DNA from: DASTFP01 sp963744345
Lineage (GTDB): Bacteria > Verrucomicrobiota > Verrucomicrobiia > Chthoniobacterales > Terrimicrobiaceae
NCBI GenBank assembly: GCA_963744345.1
Contig: CAVUTD010000016.1
Span: forward strand, 1 to 64,000
Length of the DNA: 64,000 nucleotides
Direction of reading: 5' to 3'
A program made the position numbers and the translations under genes. A model generated the notes under the pieces. The model was given only the letters and a program-made list of their open reading frames with translations. It ran no database searches and was not told the origin of the DNA. How positions within the stretch are numbered: position 1 is the first letter of the stretch; each line of letters starts with the position of its first letter. Below are positions 51,096 through 60,498 of the stretch, piece after piece.

Positions 51096-52427
51096 TCAGT
51101 GTGACGAAGAATCCTTGAACTTGATTGTCTCCATCTGCCCCAACGATTGCTGAAGGAGAGGGAGTCGGATTCTAAAGGAAGTTCCCTGTCCTGGGACGCT
51201 TTCAAGCGCGATGACGCCTCCGTGGGCAAGGACAACGTGCTTAGCAATGGACAAACCGAGACCGGTCCCCCCAGCCAGCCGTGAGCGATCTTTGTGCACG
51301 CGGTAGAAGCGCTCAAAGATGTGTGGCTGATCCGCGTAAGGGATCCCTGGTCCGTTATCCGAAAACACGATTTCGATTTTCTCGCCGCGAGCTTGAGCCT
51401 TGATCATGACGATGACCCCTTCTGAGACTGCGTGACGAGCAGCGTTCTCCAGGATGTTCTCGAATACCTGCTCCATCCTGTGTGGGTCGGCCTCGACCCA
51501 TGCCGCGCCGGAATCCCATTCGACCGAAACTTTCCCGTGCCTTTCTGAGATCGCGGGCGTGATGCGTTCAATCACCCGGTCGAGGAGTTCAGGCAGGTTA
51601 ACTCTTTGGAAATTCAGTTGAGGCGAGCGGTGCTCCAGCTGGGAAAGAGTCAGTAAATCCTCAATAAGAAAGGTGAGCCGACGGCCGTTTTTGGCCATGA
51701 CTCTTAGCCAGGACTCGGTCGTTGCTCGGTCCTCAATGGCGCCTTCGAGGAGCGTTTCGATGTAACCAGTGATGATCGTTAGTGGAGTGCGAAATTCGTG
51801 TGAGACGTTCGCGACGAATTCTCGACGTGTGGCCTCAAGATTTTTTATCGTGGTGATGTCGTGGAAAACGATCACTGTGCCGAGGGCTGGGGCTTTCACC
51901 CGGGGATTGAGGCCGCTGGCCGAGACCTCGAAGTGCTTGGTCGTGTAACCGTCAGGAGCCGGGCTCTGAACGGATATCTCTATCTTGCGGGCGATTCCAT
52001 CAAAGAGCGTCTCTTCCACAATTTTCTGAAGTTCAGGTTTAAAGAAGACCTCGATCACGGTGCTATTGATCGGCGAGCGGGTTAACGCAAACATCCGCTG
52101 GAGCGATTCATTGACGAGACGAATGCGCTGCGCTCGATCCGTAATGATTACACCCTCAGCCATGCTCGAAAGAATGGCCTTCAGACTAAAGCCCTCGTCA
52201 GTGATTTGTTGGTCGAGCTGTTGGAGCAATTCAGAAATCCGGCGGACGTCGGCGGACGTTTCCCGCAAGATCCTCCGGGGCGCACTGAGCAAGACGGGAC
52301 GAAAGTCTCCATCCGCTAATCGCCGCAAGATGCCCCGTATCTCCATTAATGGCATGATGAAGCGAAAGTAGGCGAGAAACGCTCCGATGAGGATGGAGCC
52401 GCCAAGAATTACCAGCCAAAAAGTCAA
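51096..52427 (-). CDS. phoR: Sensor histidine kinase, PhoR-like
   Basis: Membrane-bound kinase of 443 residues. One N-terminal helix (FWLVILGGSILIGAFLAYFRF) is followed by a HAMP-like linker and a PAS domain (SMAEGVIITDRAQRIRLVNE to IVFHDITTIKNLE). The HisKA helix has the phospho-His in FVANVSHEFRTPLTII. The ATPase domain has the N box VFENILENAARHA, G1 FSDNGPGIPY and G2 GGTGLGLSIAKHVV. The single membrane helix and PAS are typical of PhoR, which works with PhoB under phosphate limitation. The start ATG overlaps the response-regulator stop (ATGA). The Pho assignment is by architecture; no pst genes are in the window. Confidence 0.85.
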   Translation of the reverse strand: MTFWLVILGGSILIGAFLAYFRFIMPLMEIRGILRRLADGDFRPVLLSAPRRILRETSADVRRISELLQQLDQQITDEGFSLKAILSSMAEGVIITDRAQRIRLVNESLQRMFALTRSPINSTVIEVFFKPELQKIVEETLFDGIARKIEISVQSPAPDGYTTKHFEVSASGLNPRVKAPALGTVIVFHDITTIKNLEATRREFVANVSHEFRTPLTIITGYIETLLEGAIEDRATTESWLRVMAKNGRRLTFLIEDLLTLSQLEHRSPQLNFQRVNLPELLDRVIERITPAISERHGKVSVEWDSGAAWVEADPHRMEQVFENILENAARHAVSEGVIVMIKAQARGEKIEIVFSDNGPGIPYADQPHIFERFYRVHKDRSRLAGGTGLGLSIAKHVVLAHGGVIALESVPGQGTSFRIRLPLLQQSLGQMETIKFKDSSSH

Positions 52428-53113
52428 GGATCCAAAGCTGTCTTGAAGCGATATCCTTCACCGCGGACTGTCTCCAGCCACGCAGAGTGCCTGCCAAGCT
52501 TCTCGCGCAGACGTCGAATATGAGTATCGACCGTTCTTGTATCAATGGGATTCTGATAACCCCAGACATCGTAGAGCAGGATCTCGCGAGGTTGAGTGCG
52601 ACCGCGGCGTTCGATCAAGACCCTCAAGAGCTTGAACTCCGTGGTGGTCAAATCAAGGCGACTTCCCTCAAGCCGCACATCGAATCGATTCTTGTCGAGT
52701 TGGAAAGGACCCATTTCAACCACCTCAGCTTGGGCTCTTCCCCGCGATCGTCGAAGAAGGGCCTGCACGCGCAAGACAAGTTCGCGCGGACTGAAAGGCT
52801 TGGTAAGATAATCGTCGGCGCCCGTTTCCAAACCGCGAACGCGCTCGTCTGGCTCCCCTCTGGCTGTCAGAATGAGGATGGGCACGCTTTCTATTCCAGA
52901 TTCCTTCCTGAGAACCCGGCAAACGGAATAGCCGTCCATTTCAGGAAGCATGAGGTCCAGCACAATCACGTCCGGTCTTTGCCGGCGCGCGATGTTCAGT
53001 CCCGCAAGGCCGTCGCCAGCGACCAGCACCGAAAATCCCGCTTTCGTAAGATTGTAGCGAAGCAAGTCAACGACATCAGCTTCATCTTCAATGACAAGCA
53101 CCGTGTCAGCCAT
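52424..53113 (-). CDS. phoB: Response regulator, PhoB/OmpR type
   Basis: DNA-binding response regulator, 229 residues. The receiver domain has VLVIEDEADVVDLLRYN (acid pocket), the phospho-Asp in DVIVLDLMLPEMDG, ILILTARGEPDERVRGLETG (Thr) and the Lys in DDYLTKPFSPREL. The C-terminal winged helix includes LTTTEFKLLRVLIERRGRTQ and TRTVDTHIRRLREKLG. The ATG at 53113 (MADTVLVIED) is chosen over the longer frame to 53194. It is translationally coupled with the kinase. A phosphate role is likely but not proven. Confidence 0.9.
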   Translation of the reverse strand: MADTVLVIEDEADVVDLLRYNLTKAGFSVLVAGDGLAGLNIARRQRPDVIVLDLMLPEMDGYSVCRVLRKESGIESVPILILTARGEPDERVRGLETGADDYLTKPFSPRELVLRVQALLRRSRGRAQAEVVEMGPFQLDKNRFDVRLEGSRLDLTTTEFKLLRVLIERRGRTQPREILLYDVWGYQNPIDTRTVDTHIRRLREKLGRHSAWLETVRGEGYRFKTALDP

Positions 53114-53441
53114 CGCATTTGGCTCATAGCTCAAAAGAGGCAAAATTGGCAAGCCGGAGATCGGATCAAGAAGAATGGAAAAGATTCGGGCCACTCGCGA
53201 ACGATGCTCAGAACAAAGGAAACTGAACCGCGGTGGCCCGAATATGCTGCCTTAACCGATAATTTAGACGCCGCCGGCGTTCAAACGTTCAAAGAAAAAT
53301 GCAGAACTTTTCGCGCCAGGGCCGTGGCCAATCTTAGAAGTTGGTCGGGAGCGAGCGAACCCAGAGAAGTTACCGGCAAATTCCCTGCCGCGGCGAATCG
53401 CTCTGGATTTTCCAATGGCGCGGAGCGAGTCTTTCATCACT
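53114..53441. other. Divergent promoter region
   Basis: About 330 bases between the divergently transcribed response regulator and macrodomain genes. No clear Pho box (direct CTGTCAT-type repeats) is seen on a quick read. Confidence 0.4.
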
Positions 53442-53975
53442 ATGGCAAAGGTTCGAGCCATTCAGGCGGACATCACGACGCTCCAGACGGATGCCATTGT
53501 GAATGCAGCGAACACTACGTTGCTCGGGGGAGGTGGCGTGGACGGAGCCATCCACCGCAGTGCCGGACCTGCTCTGCTTGAGGAATGTCGTGCATTGGGA
53601 GGCTGCCCCACCGGAGACGCCAAGATCACCCAGGGCCATCGGCTTGCTGCTCGACACGTGATTCACACCGTAGGCCCCGTCTGGCGGGGTGGACATCGTG
53701 GAGAGGCGGAACTGTTGGCATCTTGTTACCGGCGCTCGCTGGAGGTTGCTCGTGAAAACAATCTTCGGAGCGTTGCCTTCCCTTCGATCAGCACCGGGGC
53801 TTATGGATATCCGTTGGACGACGCTGTCGCGATCGCCGTGCGCACGGTCAGAGAAATCGTCGACGCGCAACCCTCCGCCTTCGAAGAAATCATCTTCTGC
53901 TGTTTTTCCGCCCGGGATCTGGATGCCTATAGCCGGCTGCTCGGCGATAAAGCTCAGCAATCGCACTCCTCTTAG
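53442..53975 (+). CDS. ymdB: Macrodomain O-acetyl-ADP-ribose deacetylase
   Basis: A 177-residue macrodomain protein. The family core is plain: IQADITTLQTDAIVNAANTT (Asn and Asp for ADP-ribose), LLGGGGVDGAIHRSAGPALL, CPTGDAKITQGHRLAARHVIHTVG, and VAFPSISTGAYGYPLDDA. Homologs hydrolyse O-acetyl-ADP-ribose or remove ADP-ribose from proteins. The ATG at 53442 gives the family-like start MAKVRAIQADI; the ATG at 53415 would add nine residues. It converges with the lipoprotein gene, overlapping its end by a few bases. Confidence 0.92.
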   Translation: MAKVRAIQADITTLQTDAIVNAANTTLLGGGGVDGAIHRSAGPALLEECRALGGCPTGDAKITQGHRLAARHVIHTVGPVWRGGHRGEAELLASCYRRSLEVARENNLRSVAFPSISTGAYGYPLDDAVAIAVRTVREIVDAQPSAFEEIIFCCFSARDLDAYSRLLGDKAQQSHSS

Positions 53976-54565
53976 GGCTTCTTGACTGGCGTTGGCTTTG
54001 ACAAAGGAGGAAACCGCAGAGGCTGGAACGGTTGCTCGCCCGTGTAGCCAGGCTCCCAATATACTTCCGAAATCCTCGTCCACTTCGCGCCATCCGGGGG
54101 CATTAGCGAACCATCCTTCAGCCTTGCGCGCAACTCCTCGCGCAGCTCATAGCTCGAGGCTTCGGATGGCGAATCGAGCTGCAGAGGGCGAATAATCACA
54201 TTATTCTGATCGATCACCTGATAATTAACGAACACAAAGGCTCCCTCGGGAACCTCACCGGAGCTCACGATGCACCGCAGCGACAGGAAACGGCTGTAAC
54301 CAATCCGCGAGATCCAGCCTTCAAATTCCCATGTTTTCCTGTCTCGTGCTCTTCGTCCTCCGGACTGGAAGCTGACAAAGTAGCGATCCCCGGTGAGAGG
54401 AACCACCCTCGCGCGATAGACTCTTTTTTTTGCGTCCTTGTGCTCCCAAACGCCAAGCAACCAGGCGTTAATGTCTTTGGAAGGTCCGCCCGTCAGCGGA
54501 TGGTCGAAATAACATCCGGCAGCGATCGTACAAAGTAGCAGCACCGCGAGCGCTCTTATCCTCAT
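53972..54565 (-). CDS. Lipoprotein, unknown
   Basis: A 197-residue lipoprotein. The start ATG at 54565 gives MRIRALAVLLLCTIAAGC with lipobox AAGC (Cys 18). The mature part contains a globular beta-rich region (WLLGVWEHKDAKKRVYRARV, FEGWISRIGYSRFLSLRCI, FVFVNYQVIDQNNVIIRPL) and a Pro-rich end. No family is recognised. It lies 13 bases after glgC on the same strand. Confidence 0.7.
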   Translation of the reverse strand: MRIRALAVLLLCTIAAGCYFDHPLTGGPSKDINAWLLGVWEHKDAKKRVYRARVVPLTGDRYFVSFQSGGRRARDRKTWEFEGWISRIGYSRFLSLRCIVSSGEVPEGAFVFVNYQVIDQNNVIIRPLQLDSPSEASSYELREELRARLKDGSLMPPDGAKWTRISEVYWEPGYTGEQPFQPLRFPPLSKPTPVKKP

Positions 54566-54578
54566 CGTGGTGCGCTGG

Positions 54579-55889
54579 CTATATGCGAGTTCCTGAAGCG
54601 ATGACGGTCCCCTTGGGGATGACCACGATTCCATCGCGAATGTGGAAGCCTTCACCGTCCATTTCTTTGTCCTTGCCCTCCGGAGAGATGAAGACGTTGT
54701 CCCCGATGCGCGCATTCTTGTCGATGATGGCACTGCGAATCTCGCTGCCGCGTCCGATCCCGATCGGCGGCCCATCCCTTCGACTCCTTCCCGGGTCCGT
54801 CTCGTAGTGGTCTGCTCCCATGAGAATAACATTCCTGAGCGCGGTGTCTGAAGCGATGACGGAACGGATGCCCACGATGCTGTGTTCGATAGAGGCTTTT
54901 TCAATCACGCAACCGTCGCAAATGAGCGAGCTATCTATACTGGCCGATCGCACGATGCTTGCCGGGAGAAAGCGCGGATGGGTATAGACCGGCGCGCCAG
55001 GTTCATTGAAATTGAAACTTGGATTTGCAGCCGTCAGGTTGAGATTAGCCTCAAAGAACGCTCCGATGGTTCCGATATCCTCCCAATATCCCTGGAAGAT
55101 GTAGGCCCGGACGGCATATTTTCTGATAGCCGCCGGGATAATGTTTTTCCCAAAGTCGGCGAAATCGTTGTCGAGACATTCCCTAAGAACGTCGCGCTTG
55201 AAGATATAAATACCCATCGACGCCTGATACAGGTCGGCCTCGCCGGACTGACCGATCGATTGCAGGAGGTCCTTGGGGATGCGAAGACTGTCGAGAATTT
55301 GCGGATCCTTTGGCTTCTCAACGAATTCGATGATCCTGCGTCTTTCGTCGGTGTGCATGATCCCGAAACTGGTCGCCGCTGAGCGGTTCACGGGAATCGT
55401 GCCCACAGTTATGTCCGCGCTCGTCTCGAGATGCTGGCGCAAGACGTGGCGGTAATCCATCCGATAGAGTTGGTCGCCGCTCAGGATAATGTAGTAATCG
55501 ACTTGACGTTCGAGGAAGTACCGGAGGTTCTGGCGCACGGCATCCGCGGTTCCCTGATACCAATGTGATCCCTCAGGTGTCTGCTGCGCCGCCAAAATCT
55601 CCACGAAGCTCGGCGTGAAATTGTCGAATTTGTAGCTGGCGTTGATGTGCCGGTGCAGCGACATGCTATTGAACTGAGTGAGCACATAGATGCTGCGAAT
55701 ACCCGAATTGAGACAGTTACTGATCGGAATATCAACGAGCCTGTACTTGCCCCCAAGCGGCACGGCAGGCTTGGCTCTTTCCTTTGTCAGCGGGAAAAGC
55801 CTGGTGCCGGCGCCCCCTCCCATAATGATGGCTAGGGCACGATTCGTCGGCAGGATCAGGGGAAGCGCACTCATAAGCGAGATTTGCAT
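54579..55889 (-). CDS. glgC: Glucose-1-phosphate adenylyltransferase
   Basis: Makes ADP-glucose for glycogen. About 436 residues. The nucleotidyltransferase core has LAIIMGGGAGTRLFPLTKERA, KYRLVDIPISNCLNSG, YIILSGDQLYRMDYR and FVEKPKDPQ. The sugar-binding YLASMGIYIF-type segment reads LYQASMGIYIFKRDVL. The C-terminal left-handed beta-helix includes IGTIGAFFEANLNL and RSAIIDKNARIGDNVFI. The ATG at 55889 (MQISLMSALPL) is preferred, because the one at 55919 leaves only 11 bases before the divergent glmS. It fits the glycogen synthase-like GT4 at 14.7 kb. Confidence 0.95.
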   Translation of the reverse strand: MQISLMSALPLILPTNRALAIIMGGGAGTRLFPLTKERAKPAVPLGGKYRLVDIPISNCLNSGIRSIYVLTQFNSMSLHRHINASYKFDNFTPSFVEILAAQQTPEGSHWYQGTADAVRQNLRYFLERQVDYYIILSGDQLYRMDYRHVLRQHLETSADITVGTIPVNRSAATSFGIMHTDERRRIIEFVEKPKDPQILDSLRIPKDLLQSIGQSGEADLYQASMGIYIFKRDVLRECLDNDFADFGKNIIPAAIRKYAVRAYIFQGYWEDIGTIGAFFEANLNLTAANPSFNFNEPGAPVYTHPRFLPASIVRSASIDSSLICDGCVIEKASIEHSIVGIRSVIASDTALRNVILMGADHYETDPGRSRRDGPPIGIGRGSEIRSAIIDKNARIGDNVFISPEGKDKEMDGEGFHIRDGIVVIPKGTVIASGTRI

Positions 55890-55930
55890 ATTGCCTACGT
55901 TTGGCCGAATTGTCACCATTCAAAAACTCT

Positions 55931-57778
55931 ATGTGCGGAATCGTCGGTTATGTGGGTGGCTCAGAGGCGGTTGCAATACTGATTGATGGCTTGCGGCGTC
56001 TCGAGTATCGCGGGTATGATTCTGCAGGCATCGCCACCCTCAACGGTGGGGACATAGAAGTGCGAAAAACCGTAGGGCGTGTCGCCGATCTTTCGAGAGT
56101 CATTCTCGCAAATCCTCCATCCGGCAAAGTGGGTATTAGTCATACGCGCTGGGCTACTCATGGAGCGGTGACGAATGAAAATGCGCACCCGCATTTTGAC
56201 CAGAGTGAGCGTCTGGTGCTTGTCCATAATGGTGTCATCGAGAATTATCTTTCCCTCCGAGCGGAACTCGAAGAACGGGGTCATTTTTTTCGATCGCAGA
56301 CAGACACCGAGGTGCTCGCTCACCTCATTGGCGCTAACTTCGATAGTCGTCGGCAAAATACCGAATCAGCCTTCGTGGATGCCGTGCGAGAGTCGCTCAG
56401 GCAGGTGATCGGCACCTACGGAATAGCGGTTATCCATGCTGATGTGCCAGGTGTGCTTGTCGGAGCACGGCGCGGGAGTCCACTCGTGCTCGGTGTGGGG
56501 AAAGATGAGCATTTTCTGGCGAGTGACGTCTGTGCCATCGTTGCGCACACACGCGACGCTGTGTATCTCAACGACTACGAGATTATCGCTTTGAGGGCGG
56601 ATGGGTTTGATATTTCTACCTTAGCCGGCTCCGGCGCGAGCTTTCAGGTCAGCAAGGTCGAATTCTTGGCTGAGGATGTGGACAAGGGCACCTTCCCGCA
56701 CTACATGCTCAAGGAAATTTCCGAGCAACCGAACACAGTGCGTGACGCCATGCGAGGGAGGCTTTCGATCGAGGAGGCAACTTCCAAGCTCGGCGGTCTA
56801 AACATGACCAACGCGGAGCTGCGTCAGGTCGAGCGCATCGTCCTATGCGGCTGCGGCACGGCGTTTCACGCGGCGATGGTCGGCGAATATCTCATGGAAT
56901 CTCTCGCCCATATCCCTGTGGAATGCGAAATCGCCAGCGAGTTGCGCTACCGCAACTTGCCGATGACCCGTGACACGCTGGTCTTCGTCATCAGCCAAAG
57001 CGGGGAGACAGCCGACACCTTGGCTGCGCTACGTGAAAGTCGGCGTAAAGGTCATCGCACCCTGGGAATCTGCAACAATGTTGCGAGCACGATCGCACGA
57101 GAAAGCGACGGAGGAGTTTATATGCATGCCGGACCCGAGATCGGTGTGGCTGCGACCAAATCCTTCACCTCGCAACTGACCATTGTCACGTTGCTGGCTC
57201 TGTTGCTCGGCCGTATTCGTTATCTTTCCTATGCAGAGGGACTCGACATTATTGCCGAGCTCGAGGAACTGCCGGAGAAAGTCGCGCGGGTGCTTGAGCG
57301 CGAGGAACAAGTTGCGGGCATTGCCAAAAAGTATGCCCGCGCGAAGAATTTCCTCTTTATGGGCAGGCAAGCCAACTATCCGATTGCTCTCGAGGGGGCT
57401 TTAAAGCTGAAGGAAATCAGCTATATCGCCGCGTCTGGTTATCCGAGCGCCGAGCTCAAGCATGGCGTGATCGCCTTAGTCAATGAGGAAACGCCTTCGC
57501 TCTTCGTTGCTCCGCGCGACGCAGTTTTTGAGAAAAATCTGAGCAACATCGAGGAGGTAAAGGCGCGCAAAGGTCCTGTTATTGGGATAGGCACGGAAGG
57601 CGACGAATCGCTTGCGAACGTTGCTGATGATGTCATCCTGATTCCCAAGGCTCCGGATTACCTCACGCCCATTCTCGCCGTCATTCCTCTTCAATTCTTG
57701 GCGTATCACATTGGCGTCGAATTAGGCTGCGATGTGGACAAGCCGCGGAATCTCGCCAAGAGCGTGACCGTAGAATAA
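55931..57778 (+). CDS. glmS: Glutamine-fructose-6-phosphate aminotransferase
   Basis: Makes glucosamine-6-phosphate for peptidoglycan and LPS. 615 residues. The ATG at 55931 gives Met-Cys-Gly-Ile-Val (Cys becomes the N-terminal nucleophile after Met removal), so the longer frame to 55901 is not the start. The glutaminase domain includes SHTRWATHGAVTNENAHP, LVHNGVIENYLSLR and LASDVCAIVAHTRDAVYL. The two SIS domains follow with CGCGTAFHAAMVGEYLM, VISQSGETADTLAAL, GPEIGVAATKSFTSQ, FMGRQANYPIALEGALKLKE and ISYIAASGYPSAELKHG. The end LGCDVDKPRNLAKSVTVE is the standard C-terminus. Confidence 0.98.
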   Translation: MCGIVGYVGGSEAVAILIDGLRRLEYRGYDSAGIATLNGGDIEVRKTVGRVADLSRVILANPPSGKVGISHTRWATHGAVTNENAHPHFDQSERLVLVHNGVIENYLSLRAELEERGHFFRSQTDTEVLAHLIGANFDSRRQNTESAFVDAVRESLRQVIGTYGIAVIHADVPGVLVGARRGSPLVLGVGKDEHFLASDVCAIVAHTRDAVYLNDYEIIALRADGFDISTLAGSGASFQVSKVEFLAEDVDKGTFPHYMLKEISEQPNTVRDAMRGRLSIEEATSKLGGLNMTNAELRQVERIVLCGCGTAFHAAMVGEYLMESLAHIPVECEIASELRYRNLPMTRDTLVFVISQSGETADTLAALRESRRKGHRTLGICNNVASTIARESDGGVYMHAGPEIGVAATKSFTSQLTIVTLLALLLGRIRYLSYAEGLDIIAELEELPEKVARVLEREEQVAGIAKKYARAKNFLFMGRQANYPIALEGALKLKEISYIAASGYPSAELKHGVIALVNEETPSLFVAPRDAVFEKNLSNIEEVKARKGPVIGIGTEGDESLANVADDVILIPKAPDYLTPILAVIPLQFLAYHIGVELGCDVDKPRNLAKSVTVE

Positions 57779-57799
57779 TCCGGCGTGGGCGGGCCCGAT

Positions 57800-58018
57800 C
57801 TATTTGCCGCTCGGATAATAAATGTCGGATCTACTCGCCGTGACGGCAACGAATTCCCTCTTTACGATGGGAATGCCTCCGCGGACCATTCGGGTATAAG
57901 GCCCGTTGGCAAAGTAGTTCTGTGGTGAGTAAAGGTCGGCCCGATTCTCCAGCGTGGTGCACGAGATCAAAAAGAGCGCTCCCGCAGCGCCAACCAGAGC
58001 GAGGAGGAGTGATTTCAC
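57800..58018 (-). CDS. Small lipoprotein, 72 residues
   Basis: Signal peptide MKSLLLALVGAAGALFLISC with lipobox LISC (Cys 20) and a short mature part (TTLENRADLYSPQNYFANGP ending RSDIYYPSGK). No family recognised. It is divergent from lgt, whose product would lipidate it. Confidence 0.7.
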   Translation of the reverse strand: MKSLLLALVGAAGALFLISCTTLENRADLYSPQNYFANGPYTRMVRGGIPIVKREFVAVTASRSDIYYPSGK

Positions 58019-58110
58019 GCTCGAGAGGTAAACCGCTTCTGACGCAAACTGTCAATCCGGGACAATTTGGACGTTGAGGCATAGGTCGCGCCCGGTAAGA
58101 GTTTTCCACC

Positions 58111-59055
58111 ATGCTTGCCTATTACGTACATGACCTGAGTCCCTTCGTCCTTCGCTTCAGCGAGAACTATGGCGTGCGGTGGTATGGGTTGGCGTATGTG
58201 GCAGCCTTTTTCATTGGGATCATGATCGTCCGCCGACTTTCTAAGCTCGGCTATTGTGACATTCCTGCGGAGAGAGTTTCCGACTTCATTATTGGGGGAG
58301 CGATCTTTGGAGTGTTGGTCGGCGGGCGGCTCGGTTACATGCTTTTCTACGACCTGCAGAACTTTCTGCAGAACCCTCTTATTTTTTTTCGTGTGATGGA
58401 TGGGGGGATGTCCGCCCACGGTGGCATTCTCGGACTCACGCTGTATACTCTTTGGTATTCTTTGCGGCACCGGGTCTCCTGGCGAAACCTCGGCGATAAC
58501 CTGGTTGTCGCCGCGCCAATCGGCCTCTTCTTAGGTCGTGTGGCAAACTTTATCAATGGAGAGCTGTATGGTCGCGTGTCGAGCGTTCCTTGGGCGGTGC
58601 AGTTTCCGAAAGAACTGTTCGAAGCACCCCCGGTAACGCTGCAACTCGTCCTCAGCAACGCAGCCATGATCAATCCGCAATGGGTTGAAATCGAAGACGT
58701 GATTGACAATGTGGGTGGATCCGTCGCGCTGAAAGCACAGCTCGCCGATTCGCTGTCTCCGCGGCATCCCTCGCAACTCTATGAAGCCGCTTTGGAAGGT
58801 CTTGTTCTCTTCGCGATTCTTTGGGTGGCGCGAACACGCTTTCGCGTGCCGAATGGAGTCCTGACAGGTATTTTTTTTCTAGGCTATGCGATCTTGCGGA
58901 TGATCGGGGAGATTTTCCGCCAACCGGACGCACCGCTCACGGGGCCGTTCACGCGTGGACAATTTCTATCGCTTTTCATGCTCCTCATCGGCTTAGCTTT
59001 TCTGTTTTCGGCCTGGTTCCGCCCTGTTTTCCCGGCGGTGCGCAAGCGAAAGTGA
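58111..59055 (+). CDS. lgt: Prolipoprotein diacylglyceryl transferase
   Basis: Inner-membrane enzyme that attaches diacylglycerol to the lipobox Cys of prolipoproteins, the first step in making the many lipoproteins of this region. 314 residues, about seven helices. Family motifs: VRWYGLAYVAAFFIG near the N-terminus, GAIFGVLVGGRLGYMLFY, MDGGMSAHGGILG (catalytic His in HGG), GLFLGRVANFINGELYGR (key Arg/Asn/Glu), and RHPSQLYEAALEGLVLF. An extra segment between helices (residues about 175-210) is longer than in E. coli Lgt. It starts 15 bases before the exonuclease gene ends the gap, on the same strand. Confidence 0.95.
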   Translation: MLAYYVHDLSPFVLRFSENYGVRWYGLAYVAAFFIGIMIVRRLSKLGYCDIPAERVSDFIIGGAIFGVLVGGRLGYMLFYDLQNFLQNPLIFFRVMDGGMSAHGGILGLTLYTLWYSLRHRVSWRNLGDNLVVAAPIGLFLGRVANFINGELYGRVSSVPWAVQFPKELFEAPPVTLQLVLSNAAMINPQWVEIEDVIDNVGGSVALKAQLADSLSPRHPSQLYEAALEGLVLFAILWVARTRFRVPNGVLTGIFFLGYAILRMIGEIFRQPDAPLTGPFTRGQFLSLFMLLIGLAFLFSAWFRPVFPAVRKRK

Positions 59056-59070
59056 TTTTGAAGTTGGGCG

Positions 59071-60048
59071 ATGGTTACGGTCGAATATCACCGGGGTGTG
59101 CGGCTCCCTCGAGCACAAGTATGGCTTGATCCGCGGGACACACGCGCGCTGGCTTTTGTTTCTCACGCGCATAGCGACCATACCGGATTTCACAAGCGAA
59201 TTCTCTGCACGCCGGCCACGGCGCGTCTCATGCAGGTGCGACTTGAGCAAGAGGCGGGCACGTTTGAAGTGCTGCATTTCGGCGAGACGAGAAGCTTCGA
59301 TGGCTGGTCGGCAAAGCTGCTGCCGGCGGGCCACGTCCTGGGATCCGCACAGTTCTGGTACGAAGCCCCCGAGGGTACTCTTCTGTATACCGGCGATTTC
59401 AAGGTGCGTAAGGGCCTATCTTGCGAAAGCCTCGTCCCGGGCAGCGCGGAGACGCTCATCATGGAAACCACTTATGGGATGCCGCGTTATCAGTTTCCCC
59501 CCGTGAGCGAAACCCTCGCTGCGGTGGTGCGCTTCTGTATGGAGGCGCTTGAGGAAGGTGAAACGCCCGTGTTGCTCGGATACTCGCTCGGCAAAGCGCA
59601 GGAGATTTTAGCGGCGCTCCAAGGAGCGAAGCTGCCCGTGATGCTCCACTCCGCCATCGCCAGAATCGCCAAGGTCTATGAGGAGTTCGGCGTCGTCTTC
59701 CCGTCCTACGCGGAGTTTCAATCGGCAACCGCGGCCGGCCACGTGCTCATTTGTCCCCCGAGCTTTAACGGGTCTCAAATGCTGCGAAGCCTTGGGCACT
59801 CTCGTGTGGCTGCGTTGACCGGCTGGGCCATGGATTCCGGAGCGGTCCATCGGTTCCAAGTCGATGCCGCGTTTCCGCTTTCGGATCACGCGGACTACAA
59901 AGATCTCATCGATTATGTGGAATCCGTGCAGCCCCAACGTGTGCTCACTCTCCACGGCTTCGCGCAGGAATTTGCGCGCGATCTCCGCGCGCGCGGCATC
60001 GAGGCATGGGCCTTGACCGGACCAAATCAACTCGAATTCTCGTTCTAA
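59071..60048 (+). CDS. Metallo-beta-lactamase-fold (beta-CASP) exonuclease, ligase-associated
   Basis: A 325-residue putative nuclease. The metal motifs are FVSHAHSDHTGFHKR (HxHxDH), LLPAGHVLGSAQFWYE (His), TGDFKVR (Asp) and FPLSDHADYKDLIDYVE; the beta-CASP insert contains LLGYSLGKAQEILAALQ. In many bacteria this protein is encoded beside an ATP-dependent DNA ligase and an Lhr-like helicase and is called ligase-associated DNA exonuclease. Here the ligase follows after a 450-base gap, but no helicase gene is in the window. It begins 15 bases after lgt. Confidence 0.85.
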   Translation: MVTVEYHRGVRLPRAQVWLDPRDTRALAFVSHAHSDHTGFHKRILCTPATARLMQVRLEQEAGTFEVLHFGETRSFDGWSAKLLPAGHVLGSAQFWYEAPEGTLLYTGDFKVRKGLSCESLVPGSAETLIMETTYGMPRYQFPPVSETLAAVVRFCMEALEEGETPVLLGYSLGKAQEILAALQGAKLPVMLHSAIARIAKVYEEFGVVFPSYAEFQSATAAGHVLICPPSFNGSQMLRSLGHSRVAALTGWAMDSGAVHRFQVDAAFPLSDHADYKDLIDYVESVQPQRVLTLHGFAQEFARDLRARGIEAWALTGPNQLEFSF

Positions 60049-60498
60049 CGTTTGGAACCAAGACTCGGCGGCGCGAAACGAGCTAACTCAAACGACCGGC
60101 TTGATACAGCTCCTGGGGCACAAGACTGGATCCCCGCAGAAGATGGTCTGGAGCCGTTCTAAATCTCTCCTGCTGCGAGATCCCATAAACTTCCTCCGAA
60201 TTAAGCGCCCAGTGTTCAAACCCCACAGGTTTCGGAGAGTGCCTGGAACGCTGTCAGCATACTGCACTTAGTCTGGCGCCTTCCGGATACCCGGTGATGA
60301 TGTGACTTAGGGGCAAGTTTTCTGACCGAGTCTTGCCACTTGAGTATCAAACAGTCCAGCTAAGCAAAAAGAGCTTAGCCTCACGAGGATTACCGGATCC
60401 GGTGCTTTCTTGATAGGAGAAAATTCCGATCAGTTGGGTCCATAATAAATGGCACGCCAGTAGCCCGAGAGCGCGTCCTTTGATATGGTGGACGAGCC
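60049..60498. other. Intergenic between exonuclease and ligase
   Basis: About 450 bases without a supported gene. Longer than the other gaps in this half; it could hold a promoter for the ligase. No RNA structure is recognised. Confidence 0.4.
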